Positions 26,973 through 35,967 of a DNA stretch of 64,000 nucleotides are shown here, one piece after another (positions within the stretch are counted from its first letter, which is position 1; every line of letters starts with the position of its first letter). Below the pieces are notes generated by a model, which was not told where the DNA came from, made no database searches, and saw only the letters and a program-made list of their open reading frames with translations. Position numbers and translations under genes: made by a program. Origin of the DNA: Oscillospiraceae bacterium. GTDB lineage: Bacteria > Bacillota > Clostridia > Oscillospirales > Oscillospiraceae. Location of the stretch: the NCBI GenBank assembly GCA_017458065.1, contig JAFTGD010000038.1, positions 1 to 64,000 on the forward strand, written 5' to 3'.

Positions 26973-26992
26973 GGGTTCAATTATGATACAAT
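26964..26992 (+). promoter_or_regulatory. Sigma-A promoter for the UppP-like gene
   Basis: TTGTTT (26964-26969) and TACAAT (26987-26992) are 17 bases apart. The -35 sits in the T run of the preceding terminator. Confidence 0.6.
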
Positions 26993-27034
26993 ATTCTGTA
27001 AACTATCCATCGGAAGATTACAGGAGGTGAGGTC

Positions 27035-27865
27035 ATGTCAGTCGGAAACGCCATTGTCGCAGGGATTATCTATGCCTTGACGGAGATGCTGGGGTTGTCG
27101 GGCTCAGGCCACCTGGCGGTGGTGAATACGCTGTTTGACATGCATCTGACCGAGATCCACCTGCTGTTCAAAGCGTTTACAGAACTTGCGGTCATGATCG
27201 CGGTGATCCTTGTCTACCGGAAGGACATCGCCTTGATCATCCGGGATACTGCCGGGCTGACCGGCTTCTCCAACCGTACGCGAAAGCGCGGAGAGCGCTA
27301 TCCGGAGGCGAGACTGCTGTTCATGCTGGTGATGGGGACGCTGCCGCTGCTGATCATGCTGCCGTTTCGAAGGGATTACTTCCGCCTCTGGGACAGCACC
27401 TCGTTTGTCGGGGTGATGTTCGTGTTTAACGGCGCGGTACTCTACGTCTGTGAGAGGCTGCTGCCCGGAAAGAAAGGCCTCGGCCGGATGAGGATCCCCG
27501 ACGCGCTGATCATCGGCATCTGTCAGGCGGTCGCTGTGATCCCGGGGCTTTCTCGTCTCGCGCTGACCGTCACCGCCGGAGAGGCGGACGGTTTCCAGAA
27601 AAGCTTTGCCATTCGTTTTGCAATGCTGCTTACGATCCCGGCCATGTTCGGTGCGTCCATTCTGAGCCTTGCCGATGCCGCCGTCGCTGGCATCGAAACT
27701 GCCAACATGGCTGTGTATCTCGCGGGCGCGGGCGCAGCGCTGGTCACGGCTTTCCTTACGGTTTACGGCTTCCGCCGGCTCGTGCACCGGCGCGGCTACA
27801 GCGGACTGGCATATTACAGTCTGGTGATCGGGGTGCTGACGATCATCCTCACCCTGATATTTTAA
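27035..27865 (+). CDS. Divergent undecaprenyl-diphosphate phosphatase (UppP/BacA)-like protein
   Basis: A 276-residue polytopic protein of the BacA family. It retains TE-x(8)-H in LTEMLGLSGSGHLAVV (Glu17, His26) and the PGLSR Arg174. However, the first acidic residue of the E-x3-E motif is Tyr13, FLPxSS is changed to MLGLSG, and the usual SRSGAT is SRLALT. UppP recycles the lipid carrier for cell-wall synthesis; with these changes phosphatase activity is uncertain and a transport role is possible. AGGAGGTGA precedes the ATG. ftsK follows 26 bases downstream. Confidence 0.8.
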   Translation: MSVGNAIVAGIIYALTEMLGLSGSGHLAVVNTLFDMHLTEIHLLFKAFTELAVMIAVILVYRKDIALIIRDTAGLTGFSNRTRKRGERYPEARLLFMLVMGTLPLLIMLPFRRDYFRLWDSTSFVGVMFVFNGAVLYVCERLLPGKKGLGRMRIPDALIIGICQAVAVIPGLSRLALTVTAGEADGFQKSFAIRFAMLLTIPAMFGASILSLADAAVAGIETANMAVYLAGAGAALVTAFLTVYGFRRLVHRRGYSGLAYYSLVIGVLTIILTLIF

Positions 27866-27891
27866 CATACAGAACAGGATTCAGGTACTTT

Positions 27892-30603
27892 ATGGCAAGA
27901 AAAGCGACAACCAGTAAAAAAACAACAAAGAAGAACAGCAAGGCAGCGCCTCCGCCGCCACCGAAACCGAAGAAGAACATCGGCCAGAATGTGCCGGAAA
28001 CTTCCACGGTCTATGGCAGCAACATCATCGGCGGTGTCATTTTCCTGGTGCTGGCGATCTGCTCGGTCATCAGTTATTTCAATACCGAGGGCAGCTTTGT
28101 CAACTTCTTCTCCACCTGGATGAAGGGCCTGCTGGGCTGGGGTTTCTATCTCGCGGCGCCCGCTTTCGCGGTGTCTTCTATCATGCTCTTCACCTGCGGA
28201 GACCGCCCCATCGGCGCACGCGTGTTTGCGACGGTGATGATGCCGGTGCTGCTCTCCGCCCTGTCTGAGCTGATGCTCAGCACCGGGATCCGGGACGGAG
28301 TCGCGATCCGCGACGCGGTGAACGACCTCTTTGAACTTGGCAAGGTCATGAAGTCCGGCGGCGTTATAGGCGGTCTCATCGCCTGGGGGATGAACCGCAC
28401 TCTCAGCATGTACGGGACGCTCCCGCTGCTGGTGCTGGGCTTTCTCTACTGCTTCGTTGTCTGCTGCTGGGGCAGCATGCGGGGCCTGGTGGCACGCATC
28501 ACCCGCTCTCACAACGCTTATGTGCGTTATGAGCAGGAGCACCAGAAGATCGAGAAGAAAGCCGCAGCCAGAGGCGTTGCGGACCTGCGCACTGCGCCGA
28601 AGAAGCAGCCGACCAAGATCATGCAGGGCACCCGGCAGGGAATGTTTAATGTGGATATTCCTCTCGGCGAGGAGGACGATTCCCTCGACCTGAACGCAGT
28701 TGCAGAAAAGGTCAAGAAAGCTCCTGTGCGCAAGACGACCCGCGCAACCGCCAACACAAAGATCATCCGGGATATCCCGCTGGAGGATGAGGACTACCTC
28801 AGCCCTGCGGCCCCGGGTTCCGAGTCTGTCCTCTCAGAGGTAGAAGCCGCTATGCGGCAGCCGCTGAGACCCGCTGCGCAGGAGAAAAAGCCTGAAAAGA
28901 AAGAACCCCGCACGGTAAAGCCTCAGCCAAAGACCAGGAGCGCAAAGGCGGAGCCTGCGAAGGTCGAGACCCTGAAACGCGATGCCATCGCGGAGGAGCG
29001 GCAGAAGATCGAGCAGGAGATCGCCGGCAGCGACACAGCGCCGGATGAATATGTGTATCCGCCGCTCTCCCTTCTGCGGGCCAGCAGCGGCGGCATAGCG
29101 GACGCCACGGACGAGGTGAACCTCAACCGCGTCAGACTGGAAGAAGCGATCCAGAGCTTTGGGATCAGCGCGGCGGTGGTAGGGGTGATCCGCGGTCCTA
29201 CGGTCACGCGTTATGACCTGGAGTTGGACCGCGGGGTGAAACTCGCCCGGATCACCAATCTGGCAGGGGATTTGGCACTCTCCCTCGGCGTTGTGAACGT
29301 CCGTATCGCACCGATCCCGGACAAGATCTCCACCGTCGGGATTGAAGTCCCGAACAAGACTGTCAGCACGGTTTTCCTGCGCGATATCCTGGACTCCGCT
29401 AATTTTTCCGGGGCCAAGTCGAAGCTCAGTTTTGCCCTGGGCAAGGATATCGGCGGCAACTGCATTGTCGGCAACATCTCCAAGCTTCCGCATCTGCTGA
29501 TCGCCGGTACCACCGGCTCCGGTAAATCGGTCTGCATGAATTCCCTGATCCTGAGCCTGCTGTATAAAGCGCGCCCGGATGAGGTCAAGCTTATCATGAT
29601 CGATCCGAAAATGGTCGAGCTCGGTATCTATAACGGCATCCCGCACCTCTATGTGCCTGTCGTGACCGATCCGAAGAAGGCGGCCGGCGCCCTGCAGTGG
29701 TCTGTTGTGGAGATGCTCAAGCGCTACCGTGCGTTTTCGGAGATCGGTGTCCGCGATCTGGATGCCTATAACCGCATCATGCTTCAACAGCAGCAGGAGA
29801 CCCTGCCGCGCGTTGTGATTGTGATCGACGAGCTTGCGGATCTGATGCTGGTGGCCTCCAAGGACGTGGAGGAGAGTATCTGCCGTGTCGCCCAGATGGG
29901 CCGTGCAGCAGGCATGCACCTCGTGATCGCCACACAGCGTCCTTCGGCCGACGTCATCACCGGCCTCATGAAGGCCAACATCCCATCCAGAATCGCCTTT
30001 GCGGTCTCTTCCGCGCTGGAGAGCCGCATCATCCTCGACCAGGGCGGTGCCGAAAAGCTGATCGGCTTCGGCGATATGCTCTATTCGCCCATCGGCAGCG
30101 GAAAGCCAACCCGTATTCAGGGCTCGTTTGTCTCGGATGAAGAGCGCGAGGATGTCATCAACTTCATCAAGGAACACAACAATCTTGAGGTCGAGAAAAA
30201 CAGCGAGATCGAAGAATACATGGTAAAGGCCACCAAGGACAAGAACAGCGCCTCCGAGGAAAAGAGCGGCGGCGGAGAAAGCCCCGCCGGCGACTATGAT
30301 GAGATGCTGCCGCAGGCGGCCGAGGTCGTCATCGAGATGGGCTCCTGTTCGGTCTCCATGCTGCAGCGCCGCATCAAGCTGGGCTACTCTCGCGCGGCCC
30401 GCATTGTGGACCAGATGGAAGAGCTCGGCATTGTCGGCCCCTATGAGGGCGCAAAGCCCAGAAGCGTGACCATCGATAAAGCCGGCTGGCAGGAACTGCA
30501 GGTGAAGCTGGGCTTCCTTCCCGCGGACGCACTCCCGCAGTCAGACGCGGGCTTGGTCGATCTCGCGGAGGAGACGGAAGATGATGCCGATGCGGACTTC
30601 TGA
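27892..30603 (+). CDS. ftsK: FtsK/SpoIIIE DNA translocase
   Basis: A 903-residue septal DNA pump. After a basic N-terminus, four membrane segments lie between about residues 45 and 205. A variable linker runs to about 380, then the RecA-like motor follows with Walker A AGTTGSGKS and a Walker B segment VVIVIDELADLMLVA. The C-terminal gamma winged helix (MLQRRIKLGYSRAARIVDQM) should read polar KOPS/SRS-type DNA sequences. It moves chromosomes through the closing septum or into forespores. The last 23 bases overlap the Mini-III start. Confidence 0.95.
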   Translation: MARKATTSKKTTKKNSKAAPPPPPKPKKNIGQNVPETSTVYGSNIIGGVIFLVLAICSVISYFNTEGSFVNFFSTWMKGLLGWGFYLAAPAFAVSSIMLFTCGDRPIGARVFATVMMPVLLSALSELMLSTGIRDGVAIRDAVNDLFELGKVMKSGGVIGGLIAWGMNRTLSMYGTLPLLVLGFLYCFVVCCWGSMRGLVARITRSHNAYVRYEQEHQKIEKKAAARGVADLRTAPKKQPTKIMQGTRQGMFNVDIPLGEEDDSLDLNAVAEKVKKAPVRKTTRATANTKIIRDIPLEDEDYLSPAAPGSESVLSEVEAAMRQPLRPAAQEKKPEKKEPRTVKPQPKTRSAKAEPAKVETLKRDAIAEERQKIEQEIAGSDTAPDEYVYPPLSLLRASSGGIADATDEVNLNRVRLEEAIQSFGISAAVVGVIRGPTVTRYDLELDRGVKLARITNLAGDLALSLGVVNVRIAPIPDKISTVGIEVPNKTVSTVFLRDILDSANFSGAKSKLSFALGKDIGGNCIVGNISKLPHLLIAGTTGSGKSVCMNSLILSLLYKARPDEVKLIMIDPKMVELGIYNGIPHLYVPVVTDPKKAAGALQWSVVEMLKRYRAFSEIGVRDLDAYNRIMLQQQQETLPRVVIVIDELADLMLVASKDVEESICRVAQMGRAAGMHLVIATQRPSADVITGLMKANIPSRIAFAVSSALESRIILDQGGAEKLIGFGDMLYSPIGSGKPTRIQGSFVSDEEREDVINFIKEHNNLEVEKNSEIEEYMVKATKDKNSASEEKSGGGESPAGDYDEMLPQAAEVVIEMGSCSVSMLQRRIKLGYSRAARIVDQMEELGIVGPYEGAKPRSVTIDKAGWQELQVKLGFLPADALPQSDAGLVDLAEETEDDADADF

Positions 30604-30985
30604 AACGCTCAGCGCCGCTGAGGCGAATGCCCTGAGTATGCTGGCGCTGGCCCATGTGGGAGACGCGGTGTTTGAGCTTCTTGTCCGCAGCCGCCTGGCC
30701 TCTCAGGGCCCCGCGACGGTGCAGGACCTGCATCGCAGGACGGTCTCTTATGTGCGCGCCGAGTCCCAGGCGAGGGCGGTGAGGAAGCTTCTGCCGTTTC
30801 TCGACGAAGAGGAGACCGCCGTCTATAAGCGTGGCCGGAACAGCCATGTTCATGGGATCCCCGCACACACGAACCCCGGCGAGTACCACAGTGCGACAGG
30901 TCTTGAGGCGCTGCTTGGCTGGCTGTACCTTCAGGGGAGAACAGAGCGCATTGACGAGCTGTTTGAAGCGATGATGGAGGAGTGA
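30581..30985 (+). CDS. mrnC: Mini-ribonuclease III
   Basis: A 134-residue RNase III catalytic domain without a dsRNA-binding domain, which matures 23S rRNA in Firmicutes. The signature LAHVGDAVFELLVRSRL carries the catalytic Asp, and EYHSATGLEALLGWLYL supplies the second acidic cluster. The start overlaps the end of ftsK by 23 bases; ATGs at 30581 and 30590 are both possible. In many Firmicutes mrnC sits with cysS and rlmB; here it lies between ftsK and rqcH. Confidence 0.93.
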   Translation: MMPMRTSETLSAAEANALSMLALAHVGDAVFELLVRSRLASQGPATVQDLHRRTVSYVRAESQARAVRKLLPFLDEEETAVYKRGRNSHVHGIPAHTNPGEYHSATGLEALLGWLYLQGRTERIDELFEAMMEE

Positions 30986-30989
30986 AGAG

Positions 30990-32474
30990 ATGGCGCTGGA
31001 TGCTGCACTGATTGCTGAACTGGCGGCTGAACTCTCCAGGGAGCTTACAGACGGCCGTATCGAAAAAATCCAGCAGCCGGAGAAGGACCTGCTCCTTCTG
31101 ACCATCCGGGCGGAAGGTGAGAACAAAAAGCTGCTGATCCGGGCGGCGGGGCCGAATGCGAGAGTGCATCTCACAGGCCGCAGCTTCGAAAACCCCAAAG
31201 AAGCCCCGATGTTCTGTATGCTGCTGCGGAAACACATGACCGGCGCGCGTGTCCGCGCTGTCGAACAGCCAAACGGCGACCGCATCATCATGTTTTCGCT
31301 GGAGGGTCGGAACGAACTCGGCGACAGCGTTTCCCTGCGGCTTGTTATCGAACTGATGGGCCGTGCGGCCAATGTGGTCCTCGTCGATGGCGAAGGACGC
31401 ATTCTGGACTGCCTGCGGCGGATCCCGCTTTCGGAACACGGCAGCAGAGCATTGCTGCCGGGCCTGCGTTACGAGCTGCCGGAGCGGCCGGAGACTTTCC
31501 TGCGCGAAAGGTCCGAAGGAAACCGGAAAGACGGAACTGCAGTCCCGGACGGACCGAGCGTGAGCAGCTGGCTGGACGAGCGCTACGGCACAATGGAACA
31601 GCGGGAGCTGCAGCGCAGGCGCGCACAGGAGATTGTCAGGTCCGTGCGCCGCGCCCGCGACCGGCAGCAGCGCAAGCTCGCTGCCCAGACAGAGGAGCTG
31701 CACCGCACGGAAAAGCTGGAGGAAACACGCCAGCTTGCCGAACTACTGCAGGCCAACCTCTACCGCGTCCGTCGCGGCGACCGCGTTCTGGAATGTGAGA
31801 ATTACTACGAGGAAGGTTCGCCCTCTGTGCGCATCCCTCTCGACCCGACCAAGACCCCGCAGCAGAACCTCGCGCGCAGTTTCCGCGAATACCGCAAGCT
31901 CAAGGGCGCAAAGGAGCATCTGAACGTGCTGCTGGCGGACGGGGAAAAACAGCTTGATTACCTCAACAGCGTACTGGAAGAGCTCGACCGGGCGGAGACG
32001 ACACGCGATCTGGAAGAGATCCGCGCCGAGCTCGAATCCACCGGCTGGCTCAGAGCCCAGCGGCAGAAGCAGCGGAAAAAGCAGACGCTGATGAAGCCAT
32101 CCGCGCCGCTTGCTTTTACGACTCCGGACGGGTGGGAAATCCTGGTCGGCCGCAACAACGCGCAGAACGACGAACTCACCACCCGCATCGCGCGGCGCAC
32201 CGACTACTGGTTCCATGTAAAGAATCTGCACGGCAGCCATGTGATCCTGCGCTGCGAGGGGGAGACGCCCTCCGAGGAGGCCCTGAGGACCGCAGCGGAA
32301 TACGCCGCATACTATTCCCAGTCCCGGGACAGCGGAAAGATCCCCGTGGACTATACCATGGTACGCAATGTGAAGAAGCCCTCCGGGGCTCTCCCCGGCA
32401 AAGTGATCTACCAGAACTACCAGACGCTGATCGTCGACAGTTCAGCCGTCAGCGGGGAAGGAGGCAGGCCTTGA
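30990..32474 (+). CDS. rqcH: RqcH/NFACT family protein lacking the HhH domain
   Basis: RqcH recruits tRNA-Ala to stalled 50S subunits and adds Ala tails for degradation. The NFACT-N domain (LTDGRIEKIQQPEKDLLLL, then MFCMLLRKHMTGA) is present. The coiled coils with ELLQANLYRV follow, and then NFACT-R (FHVKNLHGSHVILR, VRNVKKPSGALPGKV). The protein has 494 residues against about 570 in B. subtilis, and the shortfall falls between residues 165 and 215, where the helix-hairpin-helix domain should be. Only a short linker is left there. Stop and glycosyltransferase start overlap. Confidence 0.88.
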   Translation: MALDAALIAELAAELSRELTDGRIEKIQQPEKDLLLLTIRAEGENKKLLIRAAGPNARVHLTGRSFENPKEAPMFCMLLRKHMTGARVRAVEQPNGDRIIMFSLEGRNELGDSVSLRLVIELMGRAANVVLVDGEGRILDCLRRIPLSEHGSRALLPGLRYELPERPETFLRERSEGNRKDGTAVPDGPSVSSWLDERYGTMEQRELQRRRAQEIVRSVRRARDRQQRKLAAQTEELHRTEKLEETRQLAELLQANLYRVRRGDRVLECENYYEEGSPSVRIPLDPTKTPQQNLARSFREYRKLKGAKEHLNVLLADGEKQLDYLNSVLEELDRAETTRDLEEIRAELESTGWLRAQRQKQRKKQTLMKPSAPLAFTTPDGWEILVGRNNAQNDELTTRIARRTDYWFHVKNLHGSHVILRCEGETPSEEALRTAAEYAAYYSQSRDSGKIPVDYTMVRNVKKPSGALPGKVIYQNYQTLIVDSSAVSGEGGRP

Positions 32475-33457
32475 AGCTCAGCATTGTGGTCCCGGTGTAC
32501 AACACCTTTGATTACCTGCCGAAGTGCCTTGACTCGCTGATTGTTCCCGAACAGGGTGACTATGAGATCATCGCGGTGAACGATGGCTCGACCGATCGTT
32601 CCCGGGAGGTCCTCACGCGCTATGCCGAGCGTTTTCCGCAGCTCATTCGTGTGATCGACACGCCGAACGGCGGCCTCGGCCATGCCCGCAACACCGGCCT
32701 TACGGATGCGAAGGGGGACTTTGTCTTCTTTGTCGACAGCGACGACTGGCTTCCGGAACATACGGTTTCCGAGATGCTGCAGCTGCCTTATGAGGAATTC
32801 GACGTGGCGGTGTTCGACTTTGTCCATGTCGATGAGACCGGTACCGAGACGGCCCATTACTCCGGATGCGGCCGCGAGACGGCGTTCACGCTGGAAGAAT
32901 ATCCCGAGTTTCTTTTCGCACCGCATAACGCCGTGAACAAGCTCTGGAGACGGAGCCTGTTTACCCAGACCGGTATCCGTTTTCCGGATCGGCTGTGGTT
33001 CGAGGACCTCGCCACGACGCCGAAGCTTTATCTCAGTGCCGGGCGGATCCTTCCGCTGTGCAGGACCTGGTACTGCTATTTTCAGCGCCGCGGCTCCATC
33101 ATGCTGAATGCCTCCAAGGCCGCCCGCAACAGCGAGATGATCGAGGTCGCGGAGACCGTCATGGAATACTACCGCAGCGTCGGCGCGCTGGAGCAGTACC
33201 GCCCTCAGCTGGAATACAAGTTTTTCTATGAAGAATACCTGGCCTCGGTAACGCGGGTCAATCAGATTGACCCCGCGAGCCCTGTCCAGGCTCAGCTCCG
33301 GGACGACTATATCAGCCGCTTCCCGGATTACCGAAGGAACCCCTATGTCCGCGCCGCGTCTCCGCAGCTCCGTCTGCTGGAGACCATGATCCGAAAGGGA
33401 CACTGGCACGCCGTCGGCGCTCTGGTTGCCCTGAACAACAAAAGGAAAGGCCGTTGA
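32471..33457 (+). CDS. Glycosyltransferase family 2
   Basis: A GT-A fold transferase of 328 residues. It begins KLSIVVPVYNTFDYLPKCLD, followed by VNDGSTDRS and the DxD-type FFVDSDDW, with a typical C-terminal half for sugar transfer to a surface polymer. Start is the TTG at 32471: GGAGG lies 6 bases upstream, and TTGA overlaps the rqcH stop. A longer open frame upstream is only an antiframe of rqcH. The donor and acceptor cannot be told. It is unusual to find it between rqcH and lepB. Confidence 0.88.
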   Translation: MKLSIVVPVYNTFDYLPKCLDSLIVPEQGDYEIIAVNDGSTDRSREVLTRYAERFPQLIRVIDTPNGGLGHARNTGLTDAKGDFVFFVDSDDWLPEHTVSEMLQLPYEEFDVAVFDFVHVDETGTETAHYSGCGRETAFTLEEYPEFLFAPHNAVNKLWRRSLFTQTGIRFPDRLWFEDLATTPKLYLSAGRILPLCRTWYCYFQRRGSIMLNASKAARNSEMIEVAETVMEYYRSVGALEQYRPQLEYKFFYEEYLASVTRVNQIDPASPVQAQLRDDYISRFPDYRRNPYVRAASPQLRLLETMIRKGHWHAVGALVALNNKRKGR

Positions 33458-33460
33458 ATC

Positions 33461-34045
33461 ATGAAGAAAAAAGAAAAAGAAACCAAGACGCCAGAAGAAG
33501 AGCAGCTGCCGAAGGACCAGCAGCTCCGTCTGGACATGTATGACTGGATTCAGTCCCTGATGGTAGCGCTGGTGATCTGCATCGCGCTGTTCATCTTTGT
33601 CGTACGCATCATTGACGTCAGCGGCTCCTCCATGTGGCCCACGCTCAAGAACGGGGACAAGATGATCGTCTCGGACCTGTTCTATAAACCTAAGTACGGC
33701 GATGTGATTGTCTTCAAGACGGACAGCTATGACCCGAATAAGGCCCTGGTCAAACGCGTCATCGCAACCGAGGGCCAGGAGATCAGCATCGACTTTGACC
33801 GCGGCGTCGTCTATATCGACGGCTCTCCCCTCGAGGAAGACTACGTGGCCGAGCTCACCACCACCAAGCTTGACTTCATCGGACCGCAGAAGGTCCCGGA
33901 GGGCTGCATCTTTGTGATGGGCGACAACCGTAACGCCTCCACCGACAGCCGCAAGAAGGAAATCGGCATGGTCGACGAGCGCATGATCCTCGGCCGCGCG
34001 TACTATGTCGCGTTCCCGACCGGTGATATGGGATGGATCAGCTGA
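33461..34045 (+). CDS. lepB: Signal peptidase I
   Basis: A type I signal peptidase that releases exported proteins. A single N-terminal membrane helix (about residues 31-48) is followed by the catalytic Ser57 in SGSSMWPTL and Lys98 in LVKRVIATEGQ. The MGDNRNASTDSR box near the end is intact. Length is 194 residues. It sits 3 bases after the glycosyltransferase gene, and its end overlaps rbgA by 13 bases. Confidence 0.95.
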   Translation: MKKKEKETKTPEEEQLPKDQQLRLDMYDWIQSLMVALVICIALFIFVVRIIDVSGSSMWPTLKNGDKMIVSDLFYKPKYGDVIVFKTDSYDPNKALVKRVIATEGQEISIDFDRGVVYIDGSPLEEDYVAELTTTKLDFIGPQKVPEGCIFVMGDNRNASTDSRKKEIGMVDERMILGRAYYVAFPTGDMGWIS

Positions 34046-34893
34046 ACATCCAGTGGTTTCCCGGTCATATGACCAAAGCACGGCGCATGATGCAGGAGAG
34101 CATGCAGTCTGTCGATGCGCTGTGCGAGATTCTGGACGCGCGCATCCCCAACGCCAGCCGCAATCCTGAAATCGACGCGCTGGCCGCAGGGAAACCCCGC
34201 CTCATCATTCTGAACCGCTCGGACCTCGCCGATCCCGCCATGACCAAACGCTGGAAGCAGTACTACGAGTCACGCGGCTTTGCCGTCCTGGACTGCGACG
34301 CCAGAAGCGGAAAAGGCGCTTCCGTCTTTGCCCCCGCTGTGCGCAGCATTCTCGCGGACCGGCTCGAAGCCTGGCGCGGGAAAGGGCAGGTGGGCAGAAA
34401 GCTCCGTGTCATGGTCGCCGGCATCCCCAATGTCGGGAAGTCGACGTTCATCAACCGCGTAGCCGGCCGCAAAGCGGCTCAGGCGGGCGACAAGCCCGGC
34501 GTGACCCGGGGCAAACAGTGGATCGCCGTTGATTCCGGCCTCGAGCTGCTGGACACTCCCGGCATTCTGTGGCCCAAGTTCGAAGACCCCGAGGTGGGCG
34601 AGCTCCTCGCCGTGACCAATGCCATCAAGGCCGAGGTCGTGGATAGGGAGGCGCTGGGCGCCCGCTTTTTGTCCCGGCTTTGCGCGATATACCCCGACGC
34701 TGTCCGGGAGCGCTACAAAATCGAAGCGGAGGAAGGGGAGAACGGCTACGACCTGCTGGAGAAGGCAGCGCAGAAGCGAGGCTTCCTTATCTCCCGCGGG
34801 GAATACGACATCGAGCGCATGGCGAACACCCTTCTCACCGAGTACCACAGCGGCAAGCTCGGCCGTCTGACGCTCGAAACGCCGCCCGTGTAA
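34033..34893 (+). CDS. rbgA: Ribosome biogenesis GTPase RbgA (YlqF)
   Basis: A circularly permuted GTPase needed for late 50S assembly. The motifs appear in the order G4 (LNRSDLAD), G1 (GIPNVGKST), G2/G3 (GVTRGKQW, LLDTPGILWP), which defines the YlqF group. The N-terminus (IQWFPGHMTKARRMMQ) and the C-terminal ANTAR-like helices are present. The lepB-rbgA-rnhB-yraN order is conserved in Firmicutes. The ATG at 34033 lies inside lepB. Confidence 0.95.
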   Translation: MDQLNIQWFPGHMTKARRMMQESMQSVDALCEILDARIPNASRNPEIDALAAGKPRLIILNRSDLADPAMTKRWKQYYESRGFAVLDCDARSGKGASVFAPAVRSILADRLEAWRGKGQVGRKLRVMVAGIPNVGKSTFINRVAGRKAAQAGDKPGVTRGKQWIAVDSGLELLDTPGILWPKFEDPEVGELLAVTNAIKAEVVDREALGARFLSRLCAIYPDAVRERYKIEAEEGENGYDLLEKAAQKRGFLISRGEYDIERMANTLLTEYHSGKLGRLTLETPPV

Positions 34894-34955
34894 TCGGAAA
34901 GCGTCCTCATACAATACTCAACGGCAAAAGAAAAGCCGAAGAAAAGGAGAGACCG

Positions 34956-35555
34956 ATGCCTGCTGACCTCTGGGAAATGGAAAACGCCCTGCACCGCGAG
35001 GGTTACGGACTCATCTGCGGCGTCGACGAAGCGGGCCGCGGTCCGCTTGCCGGACCGGTCTGCGCGGCGGCGGTGATTCTGCCGCAGGGACTGGAGATCC
35101 CCGGTCTCGACGACTCGAAGAAGCTCACGGAGAAAAAGCGCGAGCTTCTTTTTCCTGTGATCCGGGAACAGGCTTTGAGCTGGAGCGTGGCCTATGCCAC
35201 GGTGGAGGAGATCGAGGAGCGGAATATCCTCCGCGCGACCTTTCTCGCCATGAACCGCGCCATCGCCGGTCTCGAACCGCAGCCGGAGCTGGCGCTCATC
35301 GACGGCAACCAGAACCGCGAGATCGAGTTCCCGAGCCGTACCGTCATCCACGGAGACGCGCTCTGCGCGTCCATCGCGGCGGCGTCCATCCTCGCCAAGG
35401 TCAGCCGTGATCATCTGATGCTTGAGCTTGCGGAGCAGTATCCGGAGTACGGCTTTGAACAGCACAAGGGCTATGGGACCAAAGCTCATTATGAGGCCTT
35501 GCGCAGGTTCGGACCGAGCCCTGTGCACCGCCTGAGCTTTCTGAAGAACCTCTGA
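34956..35555 (+). CDS. rnhB: Ribonuclease HII
   Basis: Cleaves RNA in RNA-DNA hybrids and removes single ribonucleotides. The catalytic core CGVDEAGRGPLAGPV, the LALIDGNQ motif, the VIHGDAL segment and SILAKVSRDHLM are all present. AGGAGA lies 6 bases upstream of the ATG at 34956, giving 199 residues; the open frame further upstream is antiframe of rbgA and should not be annotated. Confidence 0.95.
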   Translation: MPADLWEMENALHREGYGLICGVDEAGRGPLAGPVCAAAVILPQGLEIPGLDDSKKLTEKKRELLFPVIREQALSWSVAYATVEEIEERNILRATFLAMNRAIAGLEPQPELALIDGNQNREIEFPSRTVIHGDALCASIAAASILAKVSRDHLMLELAEQYPEYGFEQHKGYGTKAHYEALRRFGPSPVHRLSFLKNL

Positions 35556-35560
35556 CGCTC

Positions 35561-35929
35561 ATGCAGAAGTCGGAGCTTGGCGCATGGGGCGAGCAGCAGG
35601 CAGCTCTGTATCTCCAGCAGCAGGGATACCGCATCGCAGCGCGGAACTACCGCTGCCGCATGGGTGAGATCGATCTCATCGCGCAGAAGGACGAAACCCT
35701 GGCCTTCGTCGAGGTGAAGCTGCGGAAGGACGCGTGCCACGGGGAAGCGCGGGAGTTTGTGACCGCTTCCAAACAGCAGAAGCTGATTCTCGCCGCACGG
35801 TATTACATCATGAGCCATCCGCAGGCGGAGGAACTGTCTCTCCGCTTTGACGTGGCGGAGGTCTACGCGCCGCAGGGCGCAGGCGGTCCCTGCAGGATTG
35901 TGCATCTGACAGACGCCTTTACCTGCTGA
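35561..35929 (+). CDS. YraN family (UPF0102) endonuclease-like protein
   Basis: A 122-residue protein with the restriction-endonuclease-like core: LGAWGEQQAALYLQQQGY, then RCRMGEIDLIAQKD and FVEVKLR, where E-x(n)-D-x(n)-EVK forms a PD-(D/E)XK site. The family is almost always next to rnhB, as here; its role in DNA repair or processing is not well defined. Confidence 0.9.
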   Translation: MQKSELGAWGEQQAALYLQQQGYRIAARNYRCRMGEIDLIAQKDETLAFVEVKLRKDACHGEAREFVTASKQQKLILAARYYIMSHPQAEELSLRFDVAEVYAPQGAGGPCRIVHLTDAFTC

Positions 35930-35967
35930 CGGGAAAACGCGGCAATAAACAGAGATAGGAACAGCAC

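Noticed and set aside
32132-32470. N-terminal extension of the glycosyltransferase frame
   Set aside because: It overlaps rqcH in another frame; the TTG at 32471 with GGAGG is the better start.
34680-34955. N-terminal extension of the rnhB frame
   Set aside because: It is antiframe of rbgA; ATG 34956 has a good RBS and matches the family start.
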